From contig CM072156.1 in the NCBI GenBank assembly GCA_036850595.1, positions 12,286,326 through 12,350,325 of the forward strand: DNA of 64,000 nt, written 5' to 3'. Shown here piece after piece: positions 1 through 11,672 of the stretch. The position numbers were made by a program, and so were the translations under genes. Below the pieces are notes generated by a model. The model made no database searches. It was given only the letters and a program-made list of their open reading frames with translations, and was not told where the DNA came from. The stretch comes from Rhyacichthys aspro (lineage: Eukaryota > Chordata > Actinopteri > Gobiiformes > Rhyacichthyidae). Position 1 is the first letter of the stretch. Every line of letters starts with the position of its first letter.

Positions 1-1998
1 TACTGACTGGTAATACCTGTTGATCTAACCGAGCTAATCCACATGGTTTGCCACATGACTAAATACACCGAGTGACAGTATGAAAACTGATATACTTACA
101 GTGTGAAGACATTTCAACATTTTAGGTATTGGCTATTTATCATAACTACAATCACAGCTAGGAGGAGGCAGGTGAACTTAATTGCAGAGAAGTTTTTCCC
201 ACCTTGAACCTACGAACTGTGATGTCTGTCTTGGAGGGGTGCGGTCTGCCTTTGCTTTGCTTTTCTTTTCATTTTTTCCGTCACTAAAACACAGAGCTCC
301 ATCAATTGTATCGCCAAGGACAGCCAGTTACAAAATAACAGGCATGATTTTAAACAAATGTTTTATGTGTGTACTGTAAGTGATGCATTAGAAGTTATTT
401 ACAAAAATTAGAAATCAACTGTCTCTGCTCTTCATTAAATTTGAGAAATGGCTCTCTTGTTTGTGGCTTAAAACTGCATGTCATTGAACTCACCACTAGC
501 AAAATAATATTAATAATAAGTTGAACAAAATATTTTGAAAAGCTGACATTTCTTAATGTTTTGAATTTTAACAACACTCCTAATGTGCCCTTTACCTCCA
601 GCGTCGTATCAGAGCACATGAATAAACTTCTGGCTGTTCTAAGAGCAATCCACTTTCATCACATAAGTTTAGCTAAAGCAGAACACTATAATGCCTTTAT
701 ATGTTAACTAAACCAACACAATACTTCAAGGGTAGTTGGGTGCTGCTGCTGTTGGGGGTGGTAAAAGGGTTACTGTGCACACAAGTGGCAGTTCACTGTG
801 TGGTCAGGGTGGCTGCCAAAAGCTAGGGCTCTGGATTGCAGGGGACTGTTGAAGGGACTGTGGGGTAGATGAGTGAAAACAGGAAGGATGGCACCAGTTA
901 AAGGACAGTTTACTGGAGGGGGCCCTCTACACTGGGGTGTGCACGTCTAAAGCAAATGTGTGCACCCTTCAGAGGCACCATTTAGAGAAGTCACAAAGTG
1001 AAAGAAAATAGAAATATTCTCAAAACCTCAAATTGAAACGTGTTTTTTTTTTTTCGGTATAAGGACACCTGGATGTTGCAGAGAAGGCTAAATGTGCAGA
1101 GGTCCACTGCTAATATAGGAACCATCTTTCCACTGTATGTTGTTATATGTGGTTTGCAAAAAGAATATTAGCAGAGGATAGAAAATTGAAGGTGGTTCTA
1201 AGGTTGTAACTCACGAGCCAGGCTTCTTTCTGATGGGGGTTCTATTGCTGTAGGACACATGGAAGTAATTTAAGGGTCTATTTTGTACTTCCTAAAGCTA
1301 ACATGCTGGATCAACCACTTCCAGGGCACTCCCAAGGTTTAACCCGATTGCCAAGTGACACAATAAACATGACAAACTAGAAACCTTGTGTGTAAAACTA
1401 CTCATGTTACTGATTAGACCAATGACTGATGCAAATTTATCAATTAAAAAACTGTTATGCCTCATGTGACTGCCGAAGTAAATCCTTCCTAGTTTCTGTC
1501 TTTTAGATGAAGACAATCCAAATTATTGTTAGCTCCTTTAAAACAGTGGGATGCCTCTGGCGTTACTCCCAGTGAACCATAGACAGCTTATTTCTTTAAC
1601 GTAATAAACCCAGAATGTATTTCTGGAAGTATGGCCGCAGCACAATATTTCCTTAGGTCAACCCACTGCTTTCACAATATTGAATGTAAGGAAATGTCCA
1701 GGATTCCATTTTCGCCAAACTTATTAGTGTGATTGAAAATTGTAACTAATCTCAGATATGTTTTTACAACCTTTTTACCATGCTATACTTGGGTTTACTT
1801 TTCCGACATCTGTCCCATGCAATTGTCTGTTAAAAGTCTGTTTTCTTTTATAACAAAGATTTTTTAAATGTTTGTGCATCTTGTAAATCTAAATTGTCAT
1901 CTGCATACCTCCCTTGTTCTGATGCAATTTGGTTATGTATTTAAACAAACTCACCATCTGTCTCTGTCTCTTTTGCTTTCCCCCTTTTTTTCCAGCAG
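1..1998 (+). other. mef2c: mef2c intron (3' part)
   Basis: Non-coding intron leading to the first visible mef2c exon. It ends in a long pyrimidine tract and a tandem acceptor. The small open frames here show no codon pattern or known family. No other feature was recognised. Confidence 0.8.
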
Positions 1999-2176
1999 GC
2001 CGTGCCCCCGTCCAACTATGACATGCCTGTGTCCATTCCTGTGAGCAACCAGAACAATCTGATATACAGCCATCCCGGGAGTTCTCTAGGAAACCACAAC
2101 CTGTTGCCTCTTGCGCATCACGGCCTTCAGAGAAACAGCATGTCCCCAGGAGTCACTCACAGACCTCCTAGTGCAG
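1999..2176 (+). CDS. mef2c: mef2c exon a (residues AVPPSN to SAG)
   Basis: This exon encodes 59 codons plus one base, including NSMSPGVTHRPPSAG, identical to human MEF2C. The donor is gcag|gtaacg at 2177. The acceptor is a tandem site (ccagcag), so splicing could begin at 1996 (adding one Gln) or at 1999. I chose 1999 because human MEF2C reads directly into AVPP. The exon ends in phase 1. Confidence 0.93.
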
Positions 2177-5100
2177 GTAACGCAAGATGGGTTTGTCAAT
2201 GCACTAAAGCACCTATGTACATTCTGTAAACTACTGTATGTATGTACCTTAATATTTCAAAACCAATTCAATCCCACATTCTCTCTCATTTAAAATCAGG
2301 TTTTGCAGATGTTTTTAACCATCTATGTGTGAGCAGGAATACGTGCAATTTTGATTTTCTGACTGGAATGGAATATCTTTATCATGTCTTAGGACACATG
2401 GAAGACGGCAGTGATCATTACAAAGTTCACATGAGGGACTGTGCAGAGTTAAAATCATTCACAGACACTATTATTCTGTCTTTTTTCTAACCTAATAAAA
2501 AAATAATAAGATCCGTTCCCAGATTTGCCGTCTTCCACTGAACTAGAAGCCCAATACTGACATCACTTAAAGCTAAAACTCTGCTCTGTGTATAAATCCA
2601 AAGTGAGCATTAAGTCTTGCAGTCAGAGACACATGGTGAGCTGTGATTGAATTGAGTTTGTTTATGAAAGGTCAGTGAGGTAAAAGGCTGGAGATGGTGG
2701 TGTATGTTGCGTGGGTGTCTAATGGTTTTCTCTTTTTGCTCACTCTACTCTTTCATCTTTCAGGTGGCCTCATGGGTGCTGACCTCACCACTGGCGCAGG
2801 GACCAGTGCTGGTAAGAATGCCTCATCGTCTTTTCACCACTTGTGCACTAACACTCACACACAGTACATGACACCCACTCATCATTGTGGAGGCCGTAAA
2901 ATGCATGACGAATAGTAACTCAAACACAAGTTCAGTTCATGACGTGTTGATGTACTTGGAGTTCATGTAGGATTGTTTGAATATTGCTGAGGCAGTGACA
3001 CGTACTTCCTTTGTTTGGCTATAAAATGAAAACAAACTACAAAAAGATAGATGAAAGTTTAAAAAAAAATACATTCAAGAACAAAGACAGCAAATTGATT
3101 AGCTGTCAAGACAAGACAAGATGACTTCCACTACATGTTTTTTTCATTCTTGAACTCAAAGGGCCCACTGGGAACAGCTTGCGTCGCTATTTAAAAGTCT
3201 TAACATAGTAACTACTCACGTATGTTTGTGACTAAATTAATTCAATGTTTATAGTGGCTCACCACGCCACAATGCTCATGTGGAGAGTGGAGTAACCCAA
3301 GTCAAGGAAACATGTGCGAGGAATCCTAATGTGTTAGCTTCTGTGTGTCAGTGGGTTTGTCCCTGGGGACATGTCAGGCAAGTTTATGGGAAAGAAACTT
3401 TCTTTTTAAGGGGTTATATTTTACAGCCTCAGCATACAGTGAAGAGTGAATAAAACAGATTGGGGAGGGTGCATTGGGGCACAGCTGGGCAGCTCAGTTT
3501 GGCCCCTAGGGTTTCATCCCAAGGGTCAATGCCTGGTTTCTCTGTCTAGTCACTCATCATACGCACAAACACACACGCATACACAACAGGCCCATTTGTT
3601 GTGGCGTGTGTTGAGTCGACGGCTTGCTGCAGAGCGTGCTTCAAATGTAGCCTTTGTGTCACCACAGAGAAGGAACAGAGGCACTCTGTGCATTGCTCAG
3701 CAGCAGTGAAAAACACGGCACAGAGAGAGTCATGTGGAAGCTTAAAGATTCCATTTAAAGTCTCTTAATGCTCATCTAGAGGCAGAGAGAAAAAGTGAGT
3801 GGAGGGGAACACCGCTGATGAATATCCACCGAAGATGGGAGCATGTGTGCAACCGACAAACAGTGGGGAACACAGATGGAAGTGTTCTCTGAACTTGGTC
3901 AGACATTTTAATGATGCTCCTAAGGGTGGCTCAGTATGACGTGGTACCACAAAGCAATTTTAATGTTCCTCTCCTCACTGTAGGTTTAGCTAAACTGATT
4001 GTACAGCTGTCTCCCGGTTGATAACACATCTAGGTTTATATTTGTCTCCCATGTATGCCTTGAGATTTTATTTCTTACAGAAAGCATTTTAAAACCTCTA
4101 CACATTTGACTTGTATTATTTGGGAGCCCTATTTTAATCATTTTTTTAGCTTACAGTAAACACTTCTCACTTCATGTGTGCTCGTGTGTTTCTCTTAAAA
4201 ATTGTTTCTTCCATCAGATTGTTAAATGCATTAGGGTAACTTTTCAGTTGGAGAGTTTAGGCTTGAATGCACATTTGGCCAAACCGCAACGGAAGAGTGT
4301 GTGAATGGGGAATAGAACGGAGAGCGCCTGTTAGACCACAACAGGACATCAGAAATTTGTTCAGTAACAGTTAAAATGTACACAAGTTTAACCACACCCT
4401 TATCTGTGCAAATGTGTGCAGGGGCTTCACATGCGTCTCTAGGGTTCTTCATTGTAACCATGGCGCCTTTTGGAGACAGATTTTATTCTTGTATTCTGGC
4501 TTCGACCTCTGCAATCTCCCAAATCAGAAATAGGAAACATATCTGAATCCAACTGATGAAGCTCTATCTGGCTCAGTCTATACAAGAGTTGTTGTTTTTT
4601 TGGGGGTTTTTTTGGTATTTCCTCTGAAAAGTTCTCAGCACACGGGTGAGTTTAAGTGTATTCTAGGTAACCTGTTCCCAACTGTCACAACTGTATGCAG
4701 TGGTCCTGTAATCAGAGTGATCAAGCCATTAAAGTGAATTTGAATATGAGACTCAGTTCTTGCTTCGTTAAGGGCTTAAGCGTTGGCCTGTGCCACTCAT
4801 GATCAGAGTCATCTAGTAGATAATTGACTGGACGGCAGCCATCTCCACAGGGTGGCAATACACAGATGTCTGATTAACTGTCACCGAGATGAAGTCCATG
4901 TCATCTTGACCAAAGTGTGTATTAATGTATCTCGTTAGCTCCATCTCTTTTTTATTCATCCGTACAGAAACATTAATGTACTTCCTGCTGAGTTATTTAC
5001 AAAAGTGTGTGTATGCGCGCGTGGTTGTTTATGCGTGTGTGTGTGAAGACTCATTCATCTATCTCCACATGCACCCACTCAGTCTTGCGAAGACCCATGA

Positions 5101-8100
5101 AGAGAATAATTGGGCGGCACACTGGAGAGGCAGCTGGCTCTTTGCTGCTATGAGATTGATACTAGAACTATAAGAGGGTCAAATACAAAAAACACACGTG
5201 CATCCATATGGCATGTGTATATGGAGTCATACATCATGCCTATATACAAAACATACAGAACAGAAAATGTGTTGCTGTCACTTTCTATATATTGATGGCA
5301 GAGGGAGCATAAACACCCGGCAGCAGTCTTACACAGTTTTTCTTGCGTTCTGTTAAGCTGCCTCATTTTCTGTAGCTCGCGGCCATTTACTCTTCAGATT
5401 GTTCAAATTGAGCTTTTGAGACTTTTCATTTCCAAACAACAAAAACCTCACTCTCAAATTAAACAAAGATCACCAAGGGAAATTGCCCAGGAAGACATCT
5501 GCGACTCATTTTCCCCCGGAGTATATGATTAGGAAATTCATGTCTAACGTATAATTCCTGCCCGTCTTTCAAGTGGGAACGTCCACACAGTGCCCAGTGT
5601 TCTAGCCTTTAGTAGAAGGAAGGAGAAGTAAGGGGAAAACAGCCTGCGGGATTGGGATAGACACAAAGACTACGCAGCTTGCGAGAATGCTTGACTCTTT
5701 ATAAACGATGTTGCCTATTTAGTCTTATATTTTTATAAGAAAGTGGGCGCTGCACTTGGCCCTCTGTACACAGACAAATGTAGATGTAGTGACAACCACA
5801 AAGTGGGGTCTTTGTCTGGAAGAACCACAAGTGTTAAGTTCTGATGGACAAATGATGGGTCCCATGCCACTGTGGCCTCACTACCCATAATTAGATGTTT
5901 GTATATGATACTGGCTGTTGCAGGGCGTATGTCCCATTACTGACAGTGACAGAGGTGATGGGTTCAGTGCATATATATTCCCTAAGTGTATAAAAAAGGG
6001 AAAGAAAGTTTGTAACTACCTGCTATATTTGTGCATGTTGTACAGTATAGCAGCTCTGTCAGTTGGTGGGCTAATAAAACTTTTACCAGAGAAAATAGAG
6101 CTGAGGCAAAAGACAAGGAAGAACAAGGTGAAAATGGATTCCTGTAGTTCCTAATTAGCCCATATTGCCATAGACTGGAGGACTTCCAAGATTCATTACA
6201 GTTTTTTTTTTAAAGTTTAATAACACAGCACTGTTAATATTTTACAGGAAATGGATATGGAAACCATCGCAACTCACCTGGTTTGCTGGTCTCTCCTGGT
6301 GGCATGAACAAAAATATGCAAGCCAAGTCTCCCCCGCCAATGAACCTGGGCATGAACAACCGTAAACCTGACCTCCGTGTGCTCATACCTCCTGGCGCCA
6401 AGAATAACATGCCCTCTATTGTGAGTAACCTATGTATTTTCAAACCATCATCACTCCTCGCTTCATTTGTTTCATATAATCATGTCCTTTTAGTTTGCCA
6501 ACTTTACTGATTTAATGTGCGTTTTCTGCTGCATTTACTTTATCATATCACACTTGGGTTATTCTCGACAAAACAGATTTTTAGTCAAAGACAGTTTTCA
6601 TACTCTTTGTTGCACCCTTTAAAAAAAAACACATGCAGGTTTCAGCTATGCATTTGGCCCAAGTCTGATATATATATATTGCCTTTGTGCCTATTTAGTT
6701 GCCCATAGTTGAACCCCTTAGTTGTCCATGTTAGTTCTATTTCTGTTGGACTGGATCCTGTGACAGCTCGTACGTAGATCTAAGCCTAGTCACAATCTGC
6801 TCACATGCACTCACTAATTTGAATTTATTACCCTCCCCTTTTATTGCCATCAGTCTGAGGATGTTGACCTGCTATTGGTAAGTCAGACTGCAGAATTTAG
6901 AAATCAAACCAACCAAATTCTGACTCTTAAATAGTTCCTTAATCAGCAACTTTGCAGTGTCAAAACAGAGCTAAGATCATTGCAGTCAGCTGTGTCAAAA
7001 TTTCTGAGTAACCAACTACATGCACCGTTTTTGAGAAATTCAGCCTTTTCTCCAGAATAACTTTCACCTTTATTGTTGCTGACTTTGCTGGAACGATCCA
7101 ATGTCACCTCATTTAGCATCTAGTAAGGACACATACTGCCATCCAGTGGTTGGTCAGGGTAAAAGCAGGCTGGCCTCTTTTCAGGGGCCTCTTCAGGCCA
7201 TATTTACTGTGGGACAAGCTTGTAGATCACAACGTTTGAGACTGACTACTTCAAGATGGTGAAAAACATATGCTTTAAAACTTAATTTTACACTTAGCCT
7301 CCTGTATTTTTCACCAAACCCTTCCCTGTGTCACACCAAAGAGTCTCTTCCATGCAGACGCTACATTGCCATGGAGACGAATGGTGTTACTATAGCGACA
7401 GTGGGCCCTCAGCAAGAGTGGTAAATGATAGGGTTGGCAGGGTTCAGCCGTGCCGCATGTCAAGTGATTAATTTCCCAAGAAGTTGGCATTCACGTTTAT
7501 TCTCTCAGCATCTGTTGGGTGAAAGAAAGGAAAGGAAAACAATCCAACTTTCCCCAGTTTATTGCAGTTCTTGTTTTTGTTTTGCTAGAAGCTGAGCTCG
7601 TATTCTCAAACCACTAATACAATTCTTCCTGTATCCCTTTTTTTTTTTTCTTCACAGAATCAGAGAATAAACAACTCTCAGTCTGCTCAGTCACTGGCCA
7701 CTCCTGTTGTATCAGTAGCTACTCCCACCTTACCAGGACAAGGCATGGGCGGTTACCCATCTGCCATCTCCACTTCTTATGGTACTGGTAAGCATCACAT
7801 CTTCTACTGTCTGTTACTGTTTACACGTGTGTCAAGACACAAGACACAAAACACAAAAAACATGTAACTGCATTTGAACTACTATATCATCCTTTGAAAA
7901 GTGTGTTAAATCAGTTAACCAGTAGAAATTATACAAAGCAAACCTCACTAAAAATGTTGTTTCCTTCAGTTGTCATACTACATTGTAACAATAGAGGGCA
8001 CTATTGAATCATTGTTCCTTTGTTACTACCTTCTTAATTCTAAAGGCACATTAGATGCATTATATTTCTGTTGATTTTGACATCATTTTGAGACAACTGT

Positions 8101-8836
8101 GTGGTGTTTCCATCAGAATATTCCCTGAACAGTGCAGACCTGTCGTCTTTGTCCGGCTTCAACAGTGGCAGCTCCCTCCACCTTGGGTCAATGAGCGGGT
8201 GGCAACAGCAGCATCTTCAGAACATGCAGCATTCAGCCCTGAATCAGCTAGGGTGAGCTATAATACTGCATTTCTGTGTAGATGCATGAGGACACATAAG
8301 TCATTTTTACATGAAACACAGCCCTTTCACTTGCAACCACCAGCACCAGTGATACTTCTTTATTCTCATGTGTACACAGCAGGTCCTATGTATGTACAGT
8401 TTCTGTGTGGCAGCATGTTTGACTTTGAATTCACTTTGTTTTCTGGCTCTGTAATTCTGTAACCCCTTTGCTTTTCCTTTCCTTCTACAGAAATTGCTCT
8501 AGCTCTCACTTATGTCAGGGTTCAAATCTGTCCCTGCCCTCTGCTCAAAGCCTGCACATCAAGTCCGAACCTGTTTCTCCTCCTAGAGATCGCACCAGCA
8601 GCACACCCGGGGTCTACGGTGGGGGGGTACCACCTCCCCAGAACCCGTCGTCCCGCCAGGACTCGGGGCGCTCTCCTGTCGATAGCCTGAGCAGTTGTAG
8701 CAGCTCCCACGAAGGCAGCGACCGTGATGAGCACAGGAATGAATTTCACTCGCCTCTTGGACTGGGTCGGCCTCTGGATGAGCGCGAGAGTCCGTCCATC
8801 AAACGGGTGCGCCTTTCAGAAGGATGGGCCACATGA
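1999..8836 (+). CDS. mef2c: mef2c, 3' half: seven coding exons of myocyte enhancer factor 2C (5'-partial)
   Basis: Joined exons 1999-2176, 2764-2811, 6248-6420, 6854-6877, 7658-7787, 8117-8252 and 8491-8836 give 1035 nt: 344 residues and a TGA stop with no frame break. The product closely follows vertebrate MEF2C from the segment after the MEF2 domain (AVPPSNYDMPVSIPVS) to the conserved end LSEGWAT. MEF2C is a nuclear MADS-box transcription factor that binds YTAWWWWTAR sites and drives cardiac, skeletal-muscle, neural-crest and neuronal programmes. The MADS and MEF2 DNA-binding domains are encoded upstream, outside the window; what is here is the transactivation region and C-terminal nuclear localisation signal (KRVRL). 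All junctions are GT-AG and phases match. It is transcribed toward the miR-9 host and tmem161b, as in mammals. MEF2A and MEF2D are excluded by the MEF2C-specific block NMQAKSPPPMNLGMNNRKP and the LSEGWAT terminus. I cannot say whether it is mef2ca or mef2cb. Confidence 0.96.
2764..2811 (+). CDS. mef2c: mef2c exon b (48 nt, GGLMGADLTTGAGTSAG)
   Basis: The acceptor is tctttcag and the donor gtaagaatg. Both ends are phase 1, so skipping would keep the frame. It matches human GGLMGGDLTSGAGTSAG with two substitutions and without the human Asn-Thr just before it. Confidence 0.93.
2812..6247 (+). other. mef2c: mef2c intron between exons b and c (3.4 kb)
   Basis: This is the largest intron fully inside the visible mef2c gene. 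It has AT-rich and GT-repeat patches (for example about 5005-5045). No exon with paired splice sites and a MEF2-like product was found in it. Its content is otherwise unremarkable. Confidence 0.75.
6248..6420 (+). CDS. mef2c: mef2c exon c (NGYGNHRNSPG to MPSI)
   Basis: It encodes the core of the first transactivation region, including NKNMQAKSPPPMNLGMNNRK and PDLRVLIPPG, nearly identical to human MEF2C. The acceptor is atattttacag and the donor gtgagt at 6421. The exon ends in phase 0, allowing in-frame inclusion or skipping of the next exon. Confidence 0.96.
6854..6877 (+). CDS. mef2c: mef2c beta microexon (SEDVDLLL)
   Basis: This 24-nt exon encodes the acidic beta domain SEDVDLLL, identical to human MEF2C. 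It is flanked by ccatcag and gtaagtc. It is phase 0 at both ends and so a cassette. In mammals the beta exon is included mainly in brain and differentiating muscle and raises transactivation. A QKI-type ACTAAT element lies about 35 nt upstream (6813-6818). Confidence 0.95.
7658..7787 (+). CDS. mef2c: mef2c exon d (NQRINNSQSAQ to SYGT)
   Basis: It encodes NQRINNSQSAQSLATPVVSV and ATPTLPGQGMGGYPSAIST, almost identical to human MEF2C. The acceptor follows an 11-T tract (ttcttcacag); the donor is gtaagc at 7788. It ends in phase 1. Confidence 0.96.
8117..8252 (+). CDS. mef2c: mef2c exon e (EYSLNSADLSSLSG to NQL)
   Basis: It encodes the second transactivation segment (EYSLNSADLSSLSGFNSG, GWQQQHLQNMQHSALNQL), homologous to human EYSLSSADLSSLSGFNTA. 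The acceptor is ttccatcag and the donor gg|gtgagc. It ends in phase 2. Confidence 0.95.
8491..8586 (+). other. mef2c: gamma-domain segment removable by an internal 3' splice site
   Basis: An internal acceptor (gtttctcctcctag, AG at 8585-8586) lies exactly 96 nt (32 codons) inside the last exon. Using it joins GG to AGAT and keeps the frame. This equals the 32-residue gamma domain that mammalian MEF2C includes or skips through an alternative 3' splice site. The segment holds the repressive IKSEPVSPP motif. Use in this fish is inferred. Confidence 0.75.
8491..8836 (+). CDS. mef2c: mef2c terminal coding exon (gamma domain, NLS, stop)
   Basis: The acceptor is ccttctacag. The exon contains the gamma domain with the phospho-SUMO motif IKSEPVSPP, the serine-rich GRSPVDSLSSCSSSHEGSDR block, EFHSPLGL, the KRVRL nuclear localisation signal and the terminal LSEGWAT before TGA at 8834-8836. 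Between SPPRDR and GRSPVDSL the sequence (GVYGGGVPPPQNPSSRQDS) differs strongly from the human PSRYPQHTRHEA stretch, which may help place the lineage or paralogue. Confidence 0.96.
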
Positions 8837-9158
8837 TAGCTCTGTCCACAGCCCGGCAGTGCACCAAGTTGCCCTGAGCCCCCACACACGGCATTACAAA
8901 GCCCCCCTCCTGCTCCTCACACTCAGTCACTCACCAAACCCTTTATCTCTTTAAGAAAAGAAAGGGGAACCCCCTTTTCCAACATTTCTATCATTTTGTT
9001 TTTTAATGTTTTCTTCTTGCAGAGTGTGTGTGCTTTACATATTGACTTTATATAACGCAGTTGTTTTAGGGGGTCCGGGTGGGTGGGGAACTATGCATAA
9101 AATGTATTGTGTGTGGCTAAAACAAATCACATATGCATATACAGTATCTTTACACCTG

Positions 9159-9166
9159 TGTACATA
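9159..9166 (+). promoter_or_regulatory. Pumilio-type element TGTACATA in mef2c 3' UTR
   Basis: It matches the UGUANAUA Pumilio consensus. A second match (TGTAAATA) lies 307 nt downstream. Function is inferred. Confidence 0.35.
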
Positions 9167-9465
9167 TATGCATATCAACAAATAAACAAAAAAATGTCAG
9201 GTACTCTGCTTCATAAAATGTACTTACATTTGCCTCACCGATGTTATCAGTTCGTAGAGACAAAAAGAAAAGAAAAAAATAACACAAAAAAGATAGAACA
9301 TTAACTTCAGAGTGAGTGTGTCCAGTGGCAAACACCTTAGCACTTGAGTTGGACAAACAAAATGTGTACAGTGTCAGTTTTCATTGCTATACTTTTCTGC
9401 AGTTCTCCCTTGCAAAAATGTGTGTTAACATTAGATGATGTCATGTTGCAGGTTCAACGTATTTA

Positions 9466-9473
9466 TGTAAATA
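9466..9473 (+). promoter_or_regulatory. Pumilio-type element TGTAAATA overlapping an AATAAA
   Basis: It matches UGUANAUA and overlaps a possible early poly(A) signal (AATAAA at 9471-9476). Confidence 0.35.
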
Positions 9474-10867
9474 AAGGGTCAAGGGGGAAGGGGCAGGGGT
9501 CAGACGTTGCCAGACATTACAAGATTTATTTAATCACTCAATGAAAAGCAAATATGCAACATTTGAAGGATTGTACAGGTAAACAGGCAGACCCATCGTT
9601 AGAAATGTGGAATCTTGGCTTTCACGGCTCTCCTTTAAGAACAGAGCTGAGCAAGGACCACTCTTTGATCCAAGCGCTATGTTAGTTATTCAAAAGGAAA
9701 AAAAATCTGGATCTAGTATTAACTATTCAGTATTAATACATAAAAAAATGAAGAAAAAAAATTGTACAATACACTTGCTTATATTTTCATATGAAAGGAA
9801 TACAATGCAAAGCATTTTGTGGCTTTTTGTAGTTTCTATAAGCCAGAATGTGTTTTTTGATAGCTTTGCTAATAAGAGATGGAGAGTTGACCCAGGCGGG
9901 AGATGACAGGGCTTTGGAGCCCTAAGCCATGACAAACAGACTGAGATCCAATGCTTTGCTGAACTGTTTTATCTTTGTAGAGGTTTGTTTTTAAACGTGT
10001 ATTTCTAATTATATATAATAATGGTAATATTAAGATTCTTTTAAAAAAATCTGTGAAATTAACATGCTTGTGTATAGCTTTCTAATATATAAATATATAT
10101 AATAACATTTTTGTTGGTTTCTTAGTGGAGTTTCTATGTGCAGTTGCACATGTTGTCTGATTTGTTTTTATTGAGCCCTGAACATTGCTATTCGGGGCAT
10201 AGTCAAAACTTACAGCCAGCTGAACGCAGTGCCAGTCTGTCAAAGAGAGAGACACACTGAATGCTGTTAGTGCAAAATGTCACCGGACTGGGACGTGGGA
10301 GGACACAGAAATAAATGGGGTTTCAGACTGATGAGGACATATGACTGCTTCAGAATCCATGGGCAATTCAGTCAATTTAATATTTCATTGTTAACCTTAA
10401 TGATGTCTTTTGATTCAGTTATTTCCTTTTTGATCTTTTTTTCCTCTACCAATGTTAGACCAGTCTCCACTGAGTCAGGACAATATATTACAGCCATATT
10501 GATGTAATGTTTGTCAGTTGTATTACATTGAAATTGAAATGGACTATCATTTGGAAACCTTACTCTGTGTTGTCCCATAGATTGTCAACTTCTTAGACAA
10601 GGTCTGGCATCTCTTAGCACAACCTGACAGTTCAGTTTTTTTCTACATGAAACTAGCCACATATCTCTCTGCCTCCCACTCCCTCATCTGCTGTCACTTA
10701 AGTGTTATATTTCTATGTGCATATTTCATGCAGGTTCACTATGATGTTACTGTATACAGTCTGTGTAGTCAAACAGGGGCAGAGCCTCTATAACAGTGTT
10801 TTTCTTTTTTTTTAATTCAGTACAAGAAGGTTAAGATAAATTTTCAGGCAGCATAATGTATGGAGAA

Positions 10868-10874
10868 ACCAAAG
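10868..10874 (+). promoter_or_regulatory. miR-9-5p 7-mer seed match in mef2c 3' UTR
   Basis: ACCAAAG is complementary to positions 2-8 of miR-9-5p (TCTTTGGT). The next base is C, so this is a 7mer-m8 site. Confidence 0.45.
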
Positions 10875-11129
10875 CCAGTGGCATTTCTGTGTTGTAAACC
10901 CAACTTTTATTTTCACATCCATTTATGGTTTTGCAAACAAGACAATAAAAGAATTTGTTCAAATGTACAATCAGCTTCACAGTTCAATTTCAGACACTGT
11001 ACATGCAATGTAGCTCCTCGGTCTCTTTTGCATTGCATTAAAAATATGCATTTATAAAGAGAACTTTCAGAATAATTACATGATATTCTTTCAAATATTG
11101 CCAACATTGTAATCTTGACAGTAATCCAA

Positions 11130-11137
11130 ACCAAAGA
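11130..11137 (+). promoter_or_regulatory. miR-9-5p 8-mer seed match in mef2c 3' UTR
   Basis: ACCAAAGA is the full 8-mer target type for miR-9-5p, whose precursor lies 8.3 kb downstream on the same strand. It counts only if the transcript extends past 11137. Confidence 0.5.
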
Positions 11138-11672
11138 CATGGAGCAATCATTTTTTACTCTGTGTGTTTTCATTTGATTTTGTGTTGACCACTTGCCCCT
11201 GGCAGTACCTCAGCTAATGTTTTAATGAGTCACCTGCAGTGCAGATGGGAGACGTGCACCTGTACAGCCATGTGTAATAACATGCCATTGCTTAAGGTCC
11301 CATTTTGACAAGGGATTCTCTGTTGCTCCGCTGTGTTTGTGTTTTATTTAAGCTGTATTTAAAAAAAAAAAAAAAAGAGTAATATGTTTGAAAAATGCTT
11401 CAAAATGTCAGTCTGTAGTATCAAATGTAGCTTGTATAAACCCTAAAATTGGGGAGGTTTAATGTTTTGTGGAATGCAAGAGAGGCTTTCAGTGGCATAA
11501 GCTGGCCTTTGTCGCCACTTGAGACGAAGATGGTATTCAATGAATTCCAAATCTCTGTAACTCAAGGGACTTGTTTCAGCTGTATGTAGTGAAAACAAAC
11601 GTATGGAGGTAAAATGGAAGTCTCCTGTGCTTGGAGGGAAACTAAAGGCTATTTGTATTTTGCAGAGATTTC

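Noticed and set aside
6283..6510. Separate small gene in the mef2c exon c region
   Set aside because: It is the mef2c exon read through into the following intron.
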